Both the position numbers and the translations under genes were made by a program. 64,000 bases of DNA from Oscillospiraceae bacterium (GTDB lineage Bacteria; Bacillota; Clostridia; Oscillospirales; Oscillospiraceae), in assembly GCA_017430455.1 (NCBI GenBank), contig JAFRMX010000002.1, positions 1 through 64,000 of the forward strand. Direction: 5' to 3'. The notes beneath the pieces are model-generated. The model saw only the letters and a program-made list of their open reading frames with translations. It was not told where the DNA came from and searched no databases. Below are positions 19,638 through 28,006 of the stretch, in pieces; within the stretch, counting starts at the first letter, position 1; each line of letters begins with the position of its first letter.

Positions 19638-19802
19638 TTATGAATCTTTCAGGCTTTTCCGGATTTCGCTGTTCAACTCTTTGAACACGCCTTTGGGACT
19701 CACCTCATCCAACAGTTCCGTAATAATCAGAACCTGCTCGTCGGTTAATCGTGGATCAGCCGTAAAACTGACCTTTTGAAATTGAAATGGTGACCCGCAG
19801 GA
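19638..19802 (-). pseudogene. Orphan coding remnant, about 54 codons, no start
   Basis: A minus-strand frame from a stop at 19803 to a TAA at 19638 encodes a protein-like sequence (FTADPRLTDEQVLIITELL, then DEVSPKGVFKELN and a short tail) but has no plausible ATG, GTG or TTG at its head. The amphipathic composition suggests the C-terminus of a decayed gene rather than chance. The family was not recognised. It lies between the rnf terminator and the HU terminator. The rest of this intergenic stretch holds only those two hairpins. Confidence 0.35.
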
Positions 19803-19811
19803 TCAGGAAAG

Positions 19812-19856
19812 GATAAAAAGCGACTCCCGCCGCCGGCAGAAACCGGGGCGGGAGCT
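19812..19856 (-). terminator. Intrinsic terminator of the HU gene
   Basis: On the minus strand CTCCCGCC and GGCGGGAG pair, with an inner CCGG/CCGG stem, followed by TTTTTATCC. Confidence 0.8.
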
Positions 19857-19874
19857 CATTGTCAGATGCTGTTT

Positions 19875-20147
19875 TCAGTTTACCTTGTCCTTGAAGGCCT
19901 TCGCGGGCTTGAACACCGGGGTGTTGCCTGCAGCAATCTCAATGATCTTACCGTTGGCAGGGTTGCGGCCCTGGCGGGCGTCACGATGCTTGCAGGAGAA
20001 GTTGCCGAAGCCGAAAAGGGTGACAGGCTCACGGGCGGCAAGGGAATCCATAATGCCGTTCAGAACGCTGTCAACAACGGCAACGGCCTGCTTCTGGGTA
20101 AGTCCGTTCTCAGCGGCGACTTTCTTGATCAGTTCGGTCTTGTTCAT
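19875..20147 (-). CDS. hup: HU-family DNA-binding protein
   Basis: 90 residues, the standard HU length. HU bends and compacts DNA as a dimer. The sequence begins MNKTELIKKVAAENGLTQKQ, has the GFGNF motif and the beta-arm region RxGRNPANGK, and ends with the conserved PVFKPAKAFKD. The ATG at 20147 follows GGAGATACAGACA; the frame stays open upstream, but this is the family start. It has its own promoter and terminator. Confidence 0.97.
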   Translation of the reverse strand: MNKTELIKKVAAENGLTQKQAVAVVDSVLNGIMDSLAAREPVTLFGFGNFSCKHRDARQGRNPANGKIIEIAAGNTPVFKPAKAFKDKVN

Positions 20148-20190
20148 TGTCTGTATCTCCTTTTTATGCATATTATTATGATATGCCCGT

Positions 20191-20219
20191 ATTATAGCAC
20201 AGACTGCATATAGTGTAAA
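20191..20219 (-). promoter_or_regulatory. Promoter of the HU gene
   Basis: On the minus strand TTTACA, 17 nt, TATAAT. Confidence 0.75.
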
Positions 20220-20277
20220 GATTAGGCCACGCAGAGCACAGATCCGCAGCCGGGTCCGGTCACATGCGGTATGTTGT

Positions 20278-20877
20278 TTACAGTGCCTGCTCGTTCTTTC
20301 TGCCGACGACCTGATACATCCGGTCATTGGAGACCGTTGTGCTGACTGCCAGATATTTTTTGAAAATGCCTGCCAGATCATCTGCGCTCATCAGCCCGTT
20401 CGAAACATGACGCGCTGAGCCGTGATGATGAGCGTCGATCTTTTCCCGACTCATACCATGGGCAACCGTCAGTGTGCCGTTGGGCTTCAGAAAAGCAACG
20501 AGATGCTCGATCAGGCGCTCCGGTTCGGGAAAATGCGGGAAAGCATTGTAAACAACTATGCAGTCAAAAAGCTGTTCAAACTTCGCTTTTTCTACATCGC
20601 CGCAGAGAATCGTTACATTTTCCTGCGGGAACTTCTCACGTGCAATCTCCGCCATTTTAGTGGAAATGTCGATTCCCGTAATGGAAGCGACGCCCCGCGC
20701 CAAATAATCCGGAATCAGCACACCCGTCCCGCAGGCTACGTCAAGGACGTTTTTGCCCGCGGAAACACAGGCGTTATCCAGGATCGTGCGGATGATCGAG
20801 TCGTTTCGGATCATCTCAGCATCCCAATCCGGAGCAAGACGATCAAAGAACTCTATTACCTCATTTGTTTCAACCAT
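20278..20877 (-). CDS. Class I SAM-dependent methyltransferase
   Basis: 199 residues. The SAM-binding motif I VLDVACGTGVL is followed by GIDIS and a later NAFPHF, as in the Methyltransf_11/25 group. A histidine cluster (DAHHHGSARHVSNG) sits before the C-terminal third. The start is ATG 20877, 4 nt after the stop of the binding-protein gene; the frame is open further upstream, but that would run through the neighbour. It is the last gene of a metallophore-type ABC operon, so it may modify a chelator or metal-ligand complex. The substrate is not known; the link is by context only. Confidence 0.82.
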   Translation of the reverse strand: MVETNEVIEFFDRLAPDWDAEMIRNDSIIRTILDNACVSAGKNVLDVACGTGVLIPDYLARGVASITGIDISTKMAEIAREKFPQENVTILCGDVEKAKFEQLFDCIVVYNAFPHFPEPERLIEHLVAFLKPNGTLTVAHGMSREKIDAHHHGSARHVSNGLMSADDLAGIFKKYLAVSTTVSNDRMYQVVGRKNEQAL

Positions 20878-20881
20878 AGTC

Positions 20882-22105
20882 TCAGTCGAAGAAGGTCGCC
20901 GTATCGATCTTCTGATAGCCGCCGAAGCTGGAAGGAGCGGCAAAGATCTGATCAGCAAGATCCATACCGAAAAAGGCTTGGGTGATCTCGTTTGTTTTCG
21001 CGGTCATGTCGATATCCTCAAAGCGATCGGGGTAGACAGTCTTGGCGATGAACCAGCTGTTGATCAGCGCAATCTCGCAGTTGGTGTAGTATGCGTTGTA
21101 GGCCATCTCCAGATAGACTTCTCCGGTCTGCCAGGCCTTGCAGGCGTCGAACATCGCGGGATTATCAGCGTACAGGGGCTTGATGTTCTTCACTGCTGCC
21201 GCATCCATGATGACAATATCCATGTCCTCGCCGAGGGAGACGAATAGCTCCTCTTCAATGGGTTGGATGGCGGCGCCCTCCAGACCGGTCACAACGTTCT
21301 TCACATTGGCCACGCGGCAGACGATATATTTATCCGTGCCGATCATCAGATGGTTTGTTGTGCCCCAGTTGCCGAGGCCGCAGATGTAGACGGAGGGCTT
21401 TTCCTCCTCCGGGATATCGGCGGTGCGGCTCTCGATCTCGGCGCGCTCGGTCTCGATGAAGCTGACCAGATCTTCGGCCTTATCTTCGCTGCCGAAGATC
21501 TGACCGATCAAACGCAGGGAGCCGAGGAAGCCTTCGTCAAATACTCCGCCGGGACCCATTTTGAGCGTAATGACAGGGACTCCAAGCTGCTCGGAGAGAG
21601 CGTCTTCCTTCTCAACGTCCTCATACTCCGATATGACGATGTCGGGATTGCAGGCGAGGATCTTCTCGGCCTCGGCCGTCTGGGCCTGGGGACCGCCCAC
21701 TCCGCAGGAAGGAAGAGCGGTGAAGCCTTCACCGTAGGCCAGCATATAGGGGCGGGCCACGGAATCGAACATCTTGGGACGCTCAGCCAGAGAAGTGTTG
21801 TCGATATCTTCCACGCCACAGAGCAAGGATGTGTCGCCGACGTAGCTGTACATACGCAGGGCACCCGCGCCGATGCAGACGACGCGCGTATAGCTGCCCG
21901 GGATGACGGTGACTTCCCGGCCGATCATATCGGTGATCGTGATCTCTTCCGGTTCAGCGAGAGCGGATTCTTCTGCGGGTGCGGCTTCTTCCGCAGGGGC
22001 CGGAGCCTCAGTCTGGACAGGCGCAGTGGCTGGGGCTGTCTGCTCGCAGGCGCAGAGCGCAAAAACCATGATCAGCGCCATCAACAGGGCAAGAGTCTTT
22101 CTCAT
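20882..22105 (-). CDS. ABC transporter substrate-binding lipoprotein (iron-siderophore/cobalamin type)
   Basis: 407 residues. The signal peptide ends in the lipobox FALCAC, so it is lipid-anchored outside the membrane; an Ala/Pro/Glu-rich linker follows. The core is the class III (TroA/FepB-like) fold, with [24 protein letters not shown] as the helix-linker region. These proteins bind Fe-siderophores, haem, cobalamin or other chelated metals. The gene overlaps the ATPase gene by 4 nt. The ligand cannot be told; the promoter carries a CsoR-type site, which raises the possibility of a metal other than iron. Confidence 0.88.
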   Translation of the reverse strand: MRKTLALLMALIMVFALCACEQTAPATAPVQTEAPAPAEEAAPAEESALAEPEEITITDMIGREVTVIPGSYTRVVCIGAGALRMYSYVGDTSLLCGVEDIDNTSLAERPKMFDSVARPYMLAYGEGFTALPSCGVGGPQAQTAEAEKILACNPDIVISEYEDVEKEDALSEQLGVPVITLKMGPGGVFDEGFLGSLRLIGQIFGSEDKAEDLVSFIETERAEIESRTADIPEEEKPSVYICGLGNWGTTNHLMIGTDKYIVCRVANVKNVVTGLEGAAIQPIEEELFVSLGEDMDIVIMDAAAVKNIKPLYADNPAMFDACKAWQTGEVYLEMAYNAYYTNCEIALINSWFIAKTVYPDRFEDIDMTAKTNEITQAFFGMDLADQIFAAPSSFGGYQKIDTATFFD

Positions 22106-22869
22106 ATATTATCTCCTCCGTTTATGATGATTTTTTTGCCTTCTGTTTTAAGGATGCGGACCTCCGCGTCGAAGATTTCCCGGATCACGTCTTCCGTAAC
22201 GGCCTCATTTCCCCCGGTCGTATGGATCCTTCCGTTCTTCATGAAGAAAAAGCGGTCTCCCAATTCCAGGGCCTGATTAAAATCATGCAGTGAGGTCAGA
22301 ATGCCGATGCCTTTTTCCCGGGCGACACGCCGCGCTTCGGACAGGATGAGCTGCTCGTTGGCGATATCCAGATTGCCTGTGGGCTCGTCAAAGACCAGCA
22401 TACGCGGTTCCTGCGCCAGGGCCCTGGCAATAGCGATCTTCTGCCGTTCCCCGCCGGAGAGCTGCTCCACATTGCGCGCGGCAAAGTCCTCCAGCCGCAT
22501 ATCCCGCAAGATGTGCCAGACGGCCTCCTCGTCCTCTTTCCCGGCCTTATAGCCGAAATAGGACACACGGCCCATGAGCACTGTGTCAAAAACGCTCAGC
22601 GCGCCAAAGTGGATGCTCTGCGGAACGTAGGCAATGCGCCTTGCACGTTCGGAGCGCTTCATTTTCAGCAGATCCTCGCCGTCAAAGCGGATAGATCCGC
22701 TCTCAGGTTTTTGGATGCCGAGGATATTTTTAAATAATGTAGTTTTGCCCGAGCCGTTCTTGCCCAGCACAACGCCGATATCACCATCGCGCAGTGTCAG
22801 GTCCACGCCGTCAAGCACCAGGGGAGAGCGTCTTCCGTAGCGGAAACGCAGATCGCGGATCTCCAGCAT
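22102..22869 (-). CDS. ABC transporter ATP-binding protein (FecE/BtuD type)
   Basis: 255 residues. Walker [10 protein letters not shown], signature [15 protein letters not shown], Walker [13 protein letters not shown] and a switch His in SLHDFNQA are all present. It energises the importer formed with the permease and binding protein. The stop of the permease gene overlaps its start by one base, and its end overlaps the binding-protein start by 4 nt, so the three are translated as a unit. Confidence 0.93.
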   Translation of the reverse strand: MLEIRDLRFRYGRRSPLVLDGVDLTLRDGDIGVVLGKNGSGKTTLFKNILGIQKPESGSIRFDGEDLLKMKRSERARRIAYVPQSIHFGALSVFDTVLMGRVSYFGYKAGKEDEEAVWHILRDMRLEDFAARNVEQLSGGERQKIAIARALAQEPRMLVFDEPTGNLDIANEQLILSEARRVAREKGIGILTSLHDFNQALELGDRFFFMKNGRIHTTGGNEAVTEDVIREIFDAEVRILKTEGKKIIINGGDNI

Positions 22870-23933
22870 CAGTCATGTTCCCCCTTCCGTCCGAAAATGA
22901 TCGCAAGGAAGAAGGGCGCGCCGAGAAACGAGGTGATCGCGCCGACAGGAAGAGCCGAGCCGTTACCGAGACTGCGGGACAGCGTGTCCGCCAGAAGCAG
23001 CAGGAGGCTGCCGGAGAGAGCCGACGCCGGAACGGAAATACGGTGATCATGACACAGCAGACGCTTGATCACGTGCGGGCAGATGATGCCCACAAAGCCG
23101 ATAATGCCAAGGAAAGACACACAGACCGCAGTGATAACTGAGGCCAAAAGCATCGTTGTAAAACGTAGCAGATCTACATTTATGCCCATGCTCTTGGCAG
23201 CAGCGTCCCCGCTGAGGAGGGCATTGAGTTTCCAACCCATTAGTGAAAAGAAACCGATCCCTGCCATTACAACGACTGCCATGATCAGATCGGTCCTGTA
23301 AGTGGCGCGGCCGAGATCACCGAAGGTCCAGACTACGGCGGCGGAGAGACCCACGTCCGTTGCGTAAAACTGCAATATCGTAGTTGCAGCCGTCCAGATT
23401 GACCCGACGGCGATGCCCGCAAGAACAACAACTCCGGGCTGGAAGGCCCGCACGCGGCATAGGCCGAGGATCAGCAGGATCGAGGCGGTTGAAAAAATAA
23501 AGGCGACAAGCGAAGTGGCGTATGGATTTGCGCCGACTGTATAGCTTGAAAGATGGTTGCCGGTGTCCAAAAAGCCACCCGCAAAGACAATTATGGAGAG
23601 GTTTGCTCCGAACACTGCAGCATTGGAAACTCCCAGCGTGGAGGGCGAGGCCATGGGGTTGTTCAGATCGGTCTGCATGACGAGTCCTGCGACCGATAGC
23701 CCCGCGCCGGCAATGATGGCTGCGATTACCCGCGGAATGCGGATGTTCCAGATGATGCGTATCTGAGCGGCGCTGCCATTTTTTACGAGCGCGGCGAAGC
23801 ATTCCTTCACTGTCATATGAGACGAGCCTACGAACAGGCAGACAAAAGCCAATGTGACAACGGAAAGCGTCAGAAGTGTAATTACCGTCATGTTGCGCTT
23901 TCTGTTTTTAAGAAGATCAGCATGCACTTTCAT
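22869..23933 (-). CDS. FecCD-family ABC permease
   Basis: 354 residues, about ten membrane helices, matching FecCD/BtuC proteins. The segments [36 protein letters not shown] and [23 protein letters not shown] (cytosolic coupling region) are diagnostic. The ATG at 23933 is chosen because the frame upstream is not permease-like and a -10 box ends 8 nt before it. There is no SD, so this is likely a leaderless start. It is the first gene of the permease-ATPase-binding protein-methyltransferase operon. Confidence 0.9.
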   Translation of the reverse strand: MKVHADLLKNRKRNMTVITLLTLSVVTLAFVCLFVGSSHMTVKECFAALVKNGSAAQIRIIWNIRIPRVIAAIIAGAGLSVAGLVMQTDLNNPMASPSTLGVSNAAVFGANLSIIVFAGGFLDTGNHLSSYTVGANPYATSLVAFIFSTASILLILGLCRVRAFQPGVVVLAGIAVGSIWTAATTILQFYATDVGLSAAVVWTFGDLGRATYRTDLIMAVVVMAGIGFFSLMGWKLNALLSGDAAAKSMGINVDLLRFTTMLLASVITAVCVSFLGIIGFVGIICPHVIKRLLCHDHRISVPASALSGSLLLLLADTLSRSLGNGSALPVGAITSFLGAPFFLAIIFGRKGEHD

Positions 23934-23941
23934 GGCAATAT

Positions 23942-23970
23942 ATTTTAATTTTTCCGAGAGCTCTTCACAA
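23942..23970 (-). promoter_or_regulatory. Promoter of the metallophore ABC operon, near-leaderless
   Basis: On the minus strand TTGTGA, 17 nt, TAAAAT, then 8 nt to the ATG at 23933. The -35 box directly abuts the G/C-tract site at 23971. Confidence 0.68.
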
Positions 23971-23987
23971 GCCCCCAGGGGGGATAT
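23971..23987. promoter_or_regulatory. CsoR-type G/C-tract operator candidate (ABC operon)
   Basis: GCCCCCAGGGGGGATAT on the plus strand: an inverted CCCCC/GGGGG repeat next to ATAT. It differs at two of 17 positions from the site at 28421 in front of the csoR-like gene and lies in the same position, immediately upstream of the -35 box. G/C-tract inverted repeats with AT flanks are typical of the CsoR/RcnR family. Confidence 0.6.
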
Positions 23988-24062
23988 GAAATCAGGCAAT
24001 GCGGGAGCATGAACGCCGTGCAGCCTGCTTTGCAAATCAAATATAAACACGCACCAAAGCAT

Positions 24063-24106
24063 GGAAAAGCCCCGGACTTGCAGAAAAACATCTGTAGCAC
24101 GGGGCA
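24063..24106 (-). terminator. Terminator of the hydrolase gene
   Basis: On the minus strand GCCCCG and CGGGGC close a long hairpin with an inner TCTGCA-like stem, followed by TTTTCC, 19 nt after the hydrolase stop codon. Confidence 0.65.
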
Positions 24107-24124
24107 TATAGATTGTGAAGGTTT

Positions 24125-25108
24125 TTATCTCAATATCGCTGACCAGATCACAGCTTGGGCAGCTTTTGCCTCCGGGATCGGGCAGATCGGATAACAGTGG
24201 ATCATCCGCTCTCCTATAATCAGATTGCAGTCTGTTCCGGCCTGCTTCAGTTTCTCCGCCAGAAGGAGACTGTCCGGATAGAGGACCTCCCATGTGCCGG
24301 TAGTCAGCGTAACGCGGCCGAGACCGGAAAGATCACCGTAAATCGGGCTGACGCGCGGATCTTCCATATCAAGACCGTTGGCCCAGACTTCTCCCATTTT
24401 TCGCAGTCCGTCGATCCCCAGCATGGGATCAAGCTCCACGTAGTTTTCCATATCGCTGTTAGACATTGTCAGATCCGCCCATGGTGAGATCAGAATGAGC
24501 TCTTCAGGGCAAACGTCTCCCTGATCGCGCAGCTCTTCTGCCAGCCCGAGCGCAAGTCCTCCGCCTGCGGAGTCACCCATGAACACGATCTTTCCGCAGT
24601 CATTCTTTTCGAGATAAGTTCTGTAATAGGAAAGGCAAAGCCGGTATCCCGTCTCACAGTCGTAAACAGGCTCCTTCGGGTACACCATGAGCACGACCTC
24701 GCACCCGGTCTCATTTGCTGTGCGAGCGGCCATTGTGGTTTGCTGCGCATTGGGCTGATTGATATAAGCCCCGCCATGGAAATAAAAGACCGTCTGGGCC
24801 GGGTGCTCCTGATCGTTGTAGATAAACGCCTGCAGGGACTCAAGCCGTTCCTCCCGCAGGCTGACCCCGAATTTGGCCTTGCTGATCACGACCGGATCCC
24901 TGTTGGTCTCAGCTTTTTCCGAGATATAAGCCTCACAGGAATCCAAATAGGTGAACTTGTCGCTCCGGTGCTGGACTGTCAGGAACAGGTCCGTAAAGCC
25001 GGCCATAAAGGAGCGGTGGCTGATCACGCGGCAGTAGAACCAGAAGCAGGCCGCTGCCAGCAGAAGAATGGCAAGGATGAAGACAAGTACTTTTATGATT
25101 TTTCTCAT
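24125..25108 (-). CDS. Alpha/beta hydrolase (HSL/lipase-esterase family), membrane anchored
   Basis: 327 residues. A hydrophobic N-terminal helix (about 4-22) without a clear cleavage site suggests an anchored protein with an extracytoplasmic domain. The oxyanion-hole motif FHGGAY and the nucleophile elbow GDSAGGG are those of the hormone-sensitive-lipase group. The catalytic His would be the one in MIHCYP near the C-terminus. The ATG at 25108 is chosen for GAGGG 9 nt upstream and because the anchor then starts directly; the frame extends 50 codons further without support. Possible substrates are short-chain esters. It lies next to the metallophore importer but has its own terminator. Confidence 0.82.
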   Translation of the reverse strand: MRKIIKVLVFILAILLLAAACFWFYCRVISHRSFMAGFTDLFLTVQHRSDKFTYLDSCEAYISEKAETNRDPVVISKAKFGVSLREERLESLQAFIYNDQEHPAQTVFYFHGGAYINQPNAQQTTMAARTANETGCEVVLMVYPKEPVYDCETGYRLCLSYYRTYLEKNDCGKIVFMGDSAGGGLALGLAEELRDQGDVCPEELILISPWADLTMSNSDMENYVELDPMLGIDGLRKMGEVWANGLDMEDPRVSPIYGDLSGLGRVTLTTGTWEVLYPDSLLLAEKLKQAGTDCNLIIGERMIHCYPICPIPEAKAAQAVIWSAILR

Positions 25109-25162
25109 ATTTGTGCCCTCAATCGAACTCATTATCATTTCATATACCGGGACGCCGGTCAG

Positions 25163-25191
25163 AGTATAGCATATGAAACCGCGCTTTTCCA
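25163..25191 (-). promoter_or_regulatory. Possible promoter of the hydrolase gene
   Basis: On the minus strand TGGAAA, 17 nt, TATACT. The -35 match is weak. Confidence 0.35.
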
Positions 25192-25348
25192 GTATACAGA
25201 GGACAGATCCATGCATCCCCGAATATGATTTCCGAGAAGGAGCTTTGAGATCTGCCATGTATTTATTCTAATTTTTTGAATTTTGACGATTCCCGAATGC
25301 AACAGTAAGCATAAGCGTAAAAATCAAGTAAAAGCATAAAGCAGCAGG

Positions 25349-25361
25349 TATCCCTGGGGGA
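25349..25361. promoter_or_regulatory. Weak third G/C-tract site
   Basis: TATCCCTGGGGGA resembles a degenerate, shortened version of the sites at 23971 and 28421, in the opposite orientation. No adjacent promoter was found, so it may be chance. Confidence 0.25.
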
Positions 25362-25365
25362 AATT

Positions 25366-25410
25366 CGAACGAAACAACCTTATATAAAAGGTTAGTTTCG
25401 TTCGTTTTTT
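25366..25410 (+). terminator. Orphan terminator-like hairpin
   Basis: CGAACGAAAC pairs with GTTTCGTTCG, with an inner ACCTT/AAGGT stem, and is followed by six T on the plus strand. No plus-strand gene ends here, so it would close an unidentified transcript. Confidence 0.55.
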
Positions 25411-25414
25411 GACT

Positions 25415-25475
25415 GAAAGAAAAGCGAATATATATGTGCCTTTAGAAAGCGGCACATATATATTCGCTTTCTTTC
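25415..25475. repeat. 25-bp near-perfect inverted repeat
   Basis: Bases 25415-25440 and 25451-25475 are complementary over 25 bp with one bulged A and a 10-nt loop. The AT-rich core contains an ATATATATGTGCC segment. It is too long for an ordinary terminator and could be a cruciform, a small RNA hairpin or the end of a degenerate mobile element. Confidence 0.75.
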
Positions 25476-25518
25476 CTTTCCGCGGGAGTTTATTGAATTA
25501 AGAACTTCAAATCAGGTT

Positions 25519-25764
25519 TTGGCACGGAGAATACAGCATGCCTGTTGCGCAGCGAAATATGGTCTTGATATAACGACAGAGTATATGATGATCAGATTTA
25601 GCGCTTTGCACAAAACAGGCAAGAAATTTTTGTATAGGATGCTGAAGAAAGCATTAGAAGTGAACAGCTTCTCAAATTTGTGCTATGGTGGAACTAAGAA
25701 AGTGACCTTTAAAATATATCAGCGTAATAAAAACAACTGGTGGCAGAGGTTTCTCGGAGAATAG
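25519..25764 (+). CDS. Small hypothetical protein (uncertain)
   Basis: 81 residues, Lys-rich and basic, starting at a TTG with no good SD. The second half (KKFLYRMLKKALEV, then KKVTFKIYQRNKNNWWQRFLGE-like) could form a helix and an aromatic-rich tail. No family was recognised. In its favour, a terminator hairpin follows 14 nt after the stop. Against it, the region is AT-rich, flanked by large hairpins, and the start codon is poor. It may instead be part of a non-coding transcript. The 250 bases upstream hold only the hairpins described. Confidence 0.3.
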   Translation: MARRIQHACCAAKYGLDITTEYMMIRFSALHKTGKKFLYRMLKKALEVNSFSNLCYGGTKKVTFKIYQRNKNNWWQRFLGE

Positions 25765-25777
25765 CATTGCAGATCAT

Positions 25778-25812
25778 AGCCCGGTGAAAAAGGATAGTTC
25801 ATCGGGCTTTTT
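25778..25812 (+). terminator. Intrinsic terminator
   Basis: AGCCCGGTGAA pairs with TTCATCGGGCT (one G-U pair) and is followed by TTT. Confidence 0.7.
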
Positions 25813-25900
25813 AGAACAAACATCAGTTGATTATACGGTGTATGATTGTACAGATTGTTATTAACATAAAATAATTATGGTAAACTAATTAGGATATAAT

Positions 25901-25931
25901 AAAACGGTCCCGGAAGAGGGACCGTTTTATT
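25901..25931. terminator. Terminator at the end of the Cys-rich protein gene
   Basis: AAAACGGTCCC and GGGACCGTTTT form an 11-bp stem with a 6-nt loop, overlapping the stop codon of the minus-strand gene. It is symmetric enough to work in both directions. Confidence 0.78.
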
Positions 25932-26559
25932 GTTGATCCGGTTTTATGCCGCGCTTTAAAGCGGTCTCTTTTCCGACTGCGCAGCCGGGGCTTGTGAGAA
26001 GGCAGTTGTTTCCGCAGCCGCCGCAGTGCATGTTCCGTTTTGTAAACTGGAACTGTTCGAGCGGTTTCGGGAAAAATGAGCCGCTTCTTGTGACAACGTA
26101 ATTTCTGTTTCTGAGCTTCCCGAGCAGTACCCGGGCAACCTGGGGAGGGCAGACAAGAATACTGCTTTTGCCTTTCTCTTCCAGCCGTTTCAGCAGCTCT
26201 TCCGTCTGCTTCGAGAGCGCTTTATGACCTGCGCCGAATGTATACCACAGGTAAAGCAGGAACTCCCAGAATTTCCTTGACCGGATTTTACCGGTCGACG
26301 TATCCTCTTTCAAAGGCAAAGATGACAGTTGAGGTTCCTCTATTGTTTCCGCGTTTTCAAAAAAAAGCTCCGCGGTCTGGGCAGCCGCTCTCCCCGGGGC
26401 GATATAAATATCATAACCCCTGCTTTTCATTTTCGGTACATCTTCTTTGATTATCGGGAATTCGGCCACTCCGTTGCAGAAAGCTCCGAACTGCCCGGCT
26501 GTGCAGTGTTCGGGCGGTGAAAGCTTTGATTTCCCGCTGCATATCACCCGGATGATCAT
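25927..26559 (-). CDS. Hypothetical protein with C-terminal Cys cluster
   Basis: 210 residues, no signal peptide. Residues about 45-65 (SRGYDIYIAPGRAAAQTAEL) loosely resemble the histidine-phosphatase core region, but the RHG catalytic motif is not seen. Near the C-terminus MHCGGCGNNCLLTSPGCAVGK gives five Cys (two CxxC-like spacings), a possible Fe-S or zinc site. The frame is intact and ends in its own terminator. No close family was recognised. GGGG lies about 14 nt before the ATG, a poor SD. Confidence 0.6.
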   Translation of the reverse strand: MIIRVICSGKSKLSPPEHCTAGQFGAFCNGVAEFPIIKEDVPKMKSRGYDIYIAPGRAAAQTAELFFENAETIEEPQLSSLPLKEDTSTGKIRSRKFWEFLLYLWYTFGAGHKALSKQTEELLKRLEEKGKSSILVCPPQVARVLLGKLRNRNYVVTRSGSFFPKPLEQFQFTKRNMHCGGCGNNCLLTSPGCAVGKETALKRGIKPDQQ

Positions 26560-26621
26560 AAGTATTCAGGTTTCCCCTTCATTTTTTTCGGTAGCATATA
26601 AAAAATATACTATATTTACCA

Positions 26622-26650
26622 TTGCGGCGCAAGCATTAGCGTGGTATTCT
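26622..26650 (+). promoter_or_regulatory. Promoter of the lipoprotein gene, near-leaderless
   Basis: TTGCGG, 17 nt, TATTCT, then 7 nt to the ATG at 26658. No SD is present. Confidence 0.58.
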
Positions 26651-26657
26651 TTAAAAT

Positions 26658-27137
26658 ATGAAAAAGATCCTGCTTATTTCTTTGTTAACTGCGCTTATCC
26701 TTGCTCTCTGCGCCTGCGGCAGCGCGAAGCCGGTATACATTTCTGAAGGCGAGACTAAATTCACGTCTGTTCTCGGGACGACCTTCGATTATGACTGCAT
26801 GACTTCGCCATATGAACCGGAGGAGAAATACGACGGGCTTTTGTGGCTCGACACCTCCGGAGATCCTTATCATCTCAGACGTTATTCGGAATCAGTATCC
26901 TCCTGGAGCGAGGAGACGGTATATACAAAGATCACTTTCTCATCCAAAGGTGTTTTGCCCGGGCTCTTTGCCGCGGGGGACGATATCGAGATGGTAAATG
27001 AAGAGACGGGGGATAGGGTTTCCGCAAAGATTCTCGTTGTCGGGGGAAGCAGCTGGTATGAGGATTTCATCGTTATCGATTTGACTCTTTATGAAAACAG
27101 ATCAACAGATGCAGAGATCTCTATATACAGAAAATGA
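26658..27137 (+). CDS. Small secreted lipoprotein, function unknown
   Basis: 159 residues. MKKILLISLLTALILALCAC is a classical lipoprotein signal with Cys at about 20, so the mature protein is anchored on the outer face of the membrane. The remainder is beta-rich with several aromatic residues and no recognised domain. The ATG is fixed by the signal peptide. The -10 box ends 7 nt upstream, so the mRNA is probably leaderless. It is followed 23 nt later by the amylosucrase-like fragment and probably shares its transcript. Confidence 0.7.
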   Translation: MKKILLISLLTALILALCACGSAKPVYISEGETKFTSVLGTTFDYDCMTSPYEPEEKYDGLLWLDTSGDPYHLRRYSESVSSWSEETVYTKITFSSKGVLPGLFAAGDDIEMVNEETGDRVSAKILVVGGSSWYEDFIVIDLTLYENRSTDAEISIYRK

Positions 27138-27160
27138 AAACTGGAGGAGGGAAAGCATAA

Positions 27161-27976
27161 ATGGCATTGCCGGATACTGTATGGAATACGATCGCGACGA
27201 AAGATACAAGGCTGCTCGAATATGAACTGTCGGAATTGTTCGTATCAGGCGATCCGGATCCGGCTGTAAATACTCTGTACCGTCCGGAAGGCCTTTCCTG
27301 GGATCTGGACTATTATTTCCTGAGCGGCACAGGCTCCGAGGAAGGCCCTCACAGAAAGTTCCTGAACGATTATTTCAGCGGAAAATGGCCCGGTTCTCCC
27401 GCAAGGGGCGAGCTCGTTGTCTCCGGAGACGGGGAAGAAAGGCTTGTTTCCCGCACAGCCTCCATGTGCGGAATCGAGGCAGCCCTGTATTCGGGCAGCA
27501 GCGCTATGCTGGAGTGGGCGGTCAGGCTTCACATAATGCTCCACGCGTTTATCTTCACTTTAAAGGGAGAGGCTTTGATCGCGGAGGGTGACGAGTACGC
27601 GGTCACGAATATGGAGAGCAAAAAAGGGAAAAAGACTCCGAACGTCACGGGCAGCTTTTCCCGGCAGGTCTTTCAGGCTCTCGAAAAGCTCAGAGCGGTC
27701 AAAGGCTCGCGAAGGGCATTTGACGACAATTCGGACATAAAAGTAATGAAGACCGGAGACCGCGGGATGCTTGCCATAGGGAGATATTATGAGGGCGATA
27801 AGCTTATCGCCGTTTTCAATTTCTCTGAGACAGAAAAAACAGCGGACTTCGGAAAAGAATTCGGAGCCTTCAGAGATCTTATGACCAGGGAGAGAATAAA
27901 AAAAGAATCCGTAGCGGTCCCCTCCGGCGGCTTTGTCTGGATGGCAGACGATTTCAGGGAAGAGATTACGGAATAA
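27161..27976 (+). CDS. Truncated amylosucrase-like (GH13) protein lacking catalytic residues
   Basis: 271 residues matching only the C-terminal part of amylosucrase-like GH13 enzymes. Seen: HRKFLNDYFSGKWPGSPARGEL (compare the family's HxRFLNDFYxGxFPGSxARG), an ASMCGIE segment, LHAFIFTLKGEALIAEGDEYAVTN (family: GGxPLIYLGDE) and the beta-sandwich domain ending in VFNFSETEKT. The catalytic barrel with the nucleophile and acid/base is absent. The stretch that should carry the CHDDIGW transition-state motif reads YRPEGLSWDLDYY, so His and Asp are lost. Still, it has a strong SD (GGAGGAGGG), an ATG and an intact frame, so it is expressed as a shortened protein, not an obvious pseudogene. It may bind glucan. 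It is not a hydrolase. Confidence 0.75.
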   Translation: MALPDTVWNTIATKDTRLLEYELSELFVSGDPDPAVNTLYRPEGLSWDLDYYFLSGTGSEEGPHRKFLNDYFSGKWPGSPARGELVVSGDGEERLVSRTASMCGIEAALYSGSSAMLEWAVRLHIMLHAFIFTLKGEALIAEGDEYAVTNMESKKGKKTPNVTGSFSRQVFQALEKLRAVKGSRRAFDDNSDIKVMKTGDRGMLAIGRYYEGDKLIAVFNFSETEKTADFGKEFGAFRDLMTRERIKKESVAVPSGGFVWMADDFREEITE

Positions 27977-27982
27977 TAAAAG

Positions 27983-28004
27983 TATCCGGCAGAAATGCCG
28001 GATA
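27983..28004. terminator. Bidirectional terminator between convergent genes
   Basis: TATCCGGCA and TGCCGGATA with a GAAA loop. On the minus strand it is followed by CTTTTATT, terminating the csoR-like gene. Confidence 0.7.
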
Positions 28005-28006
28005 TG

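Noticed and set aside
20878..20958. N-terminal extension of the methyltransferase
   Set aside because: It would overlap the binding-protein gene and the extra residues have no family similarity.
23934..24293. N-terminal extension of the FecCD permease
   Set aside because: The 120 extra codons run through the promoter, the operator and the neighbouring gene's terminator and do not look like permease sequence.
25519..25764. Transposase fragment
   Set aside because: No transposase motif could be seen in the 81 codons, and the nearby inverted repeat does not flank them.
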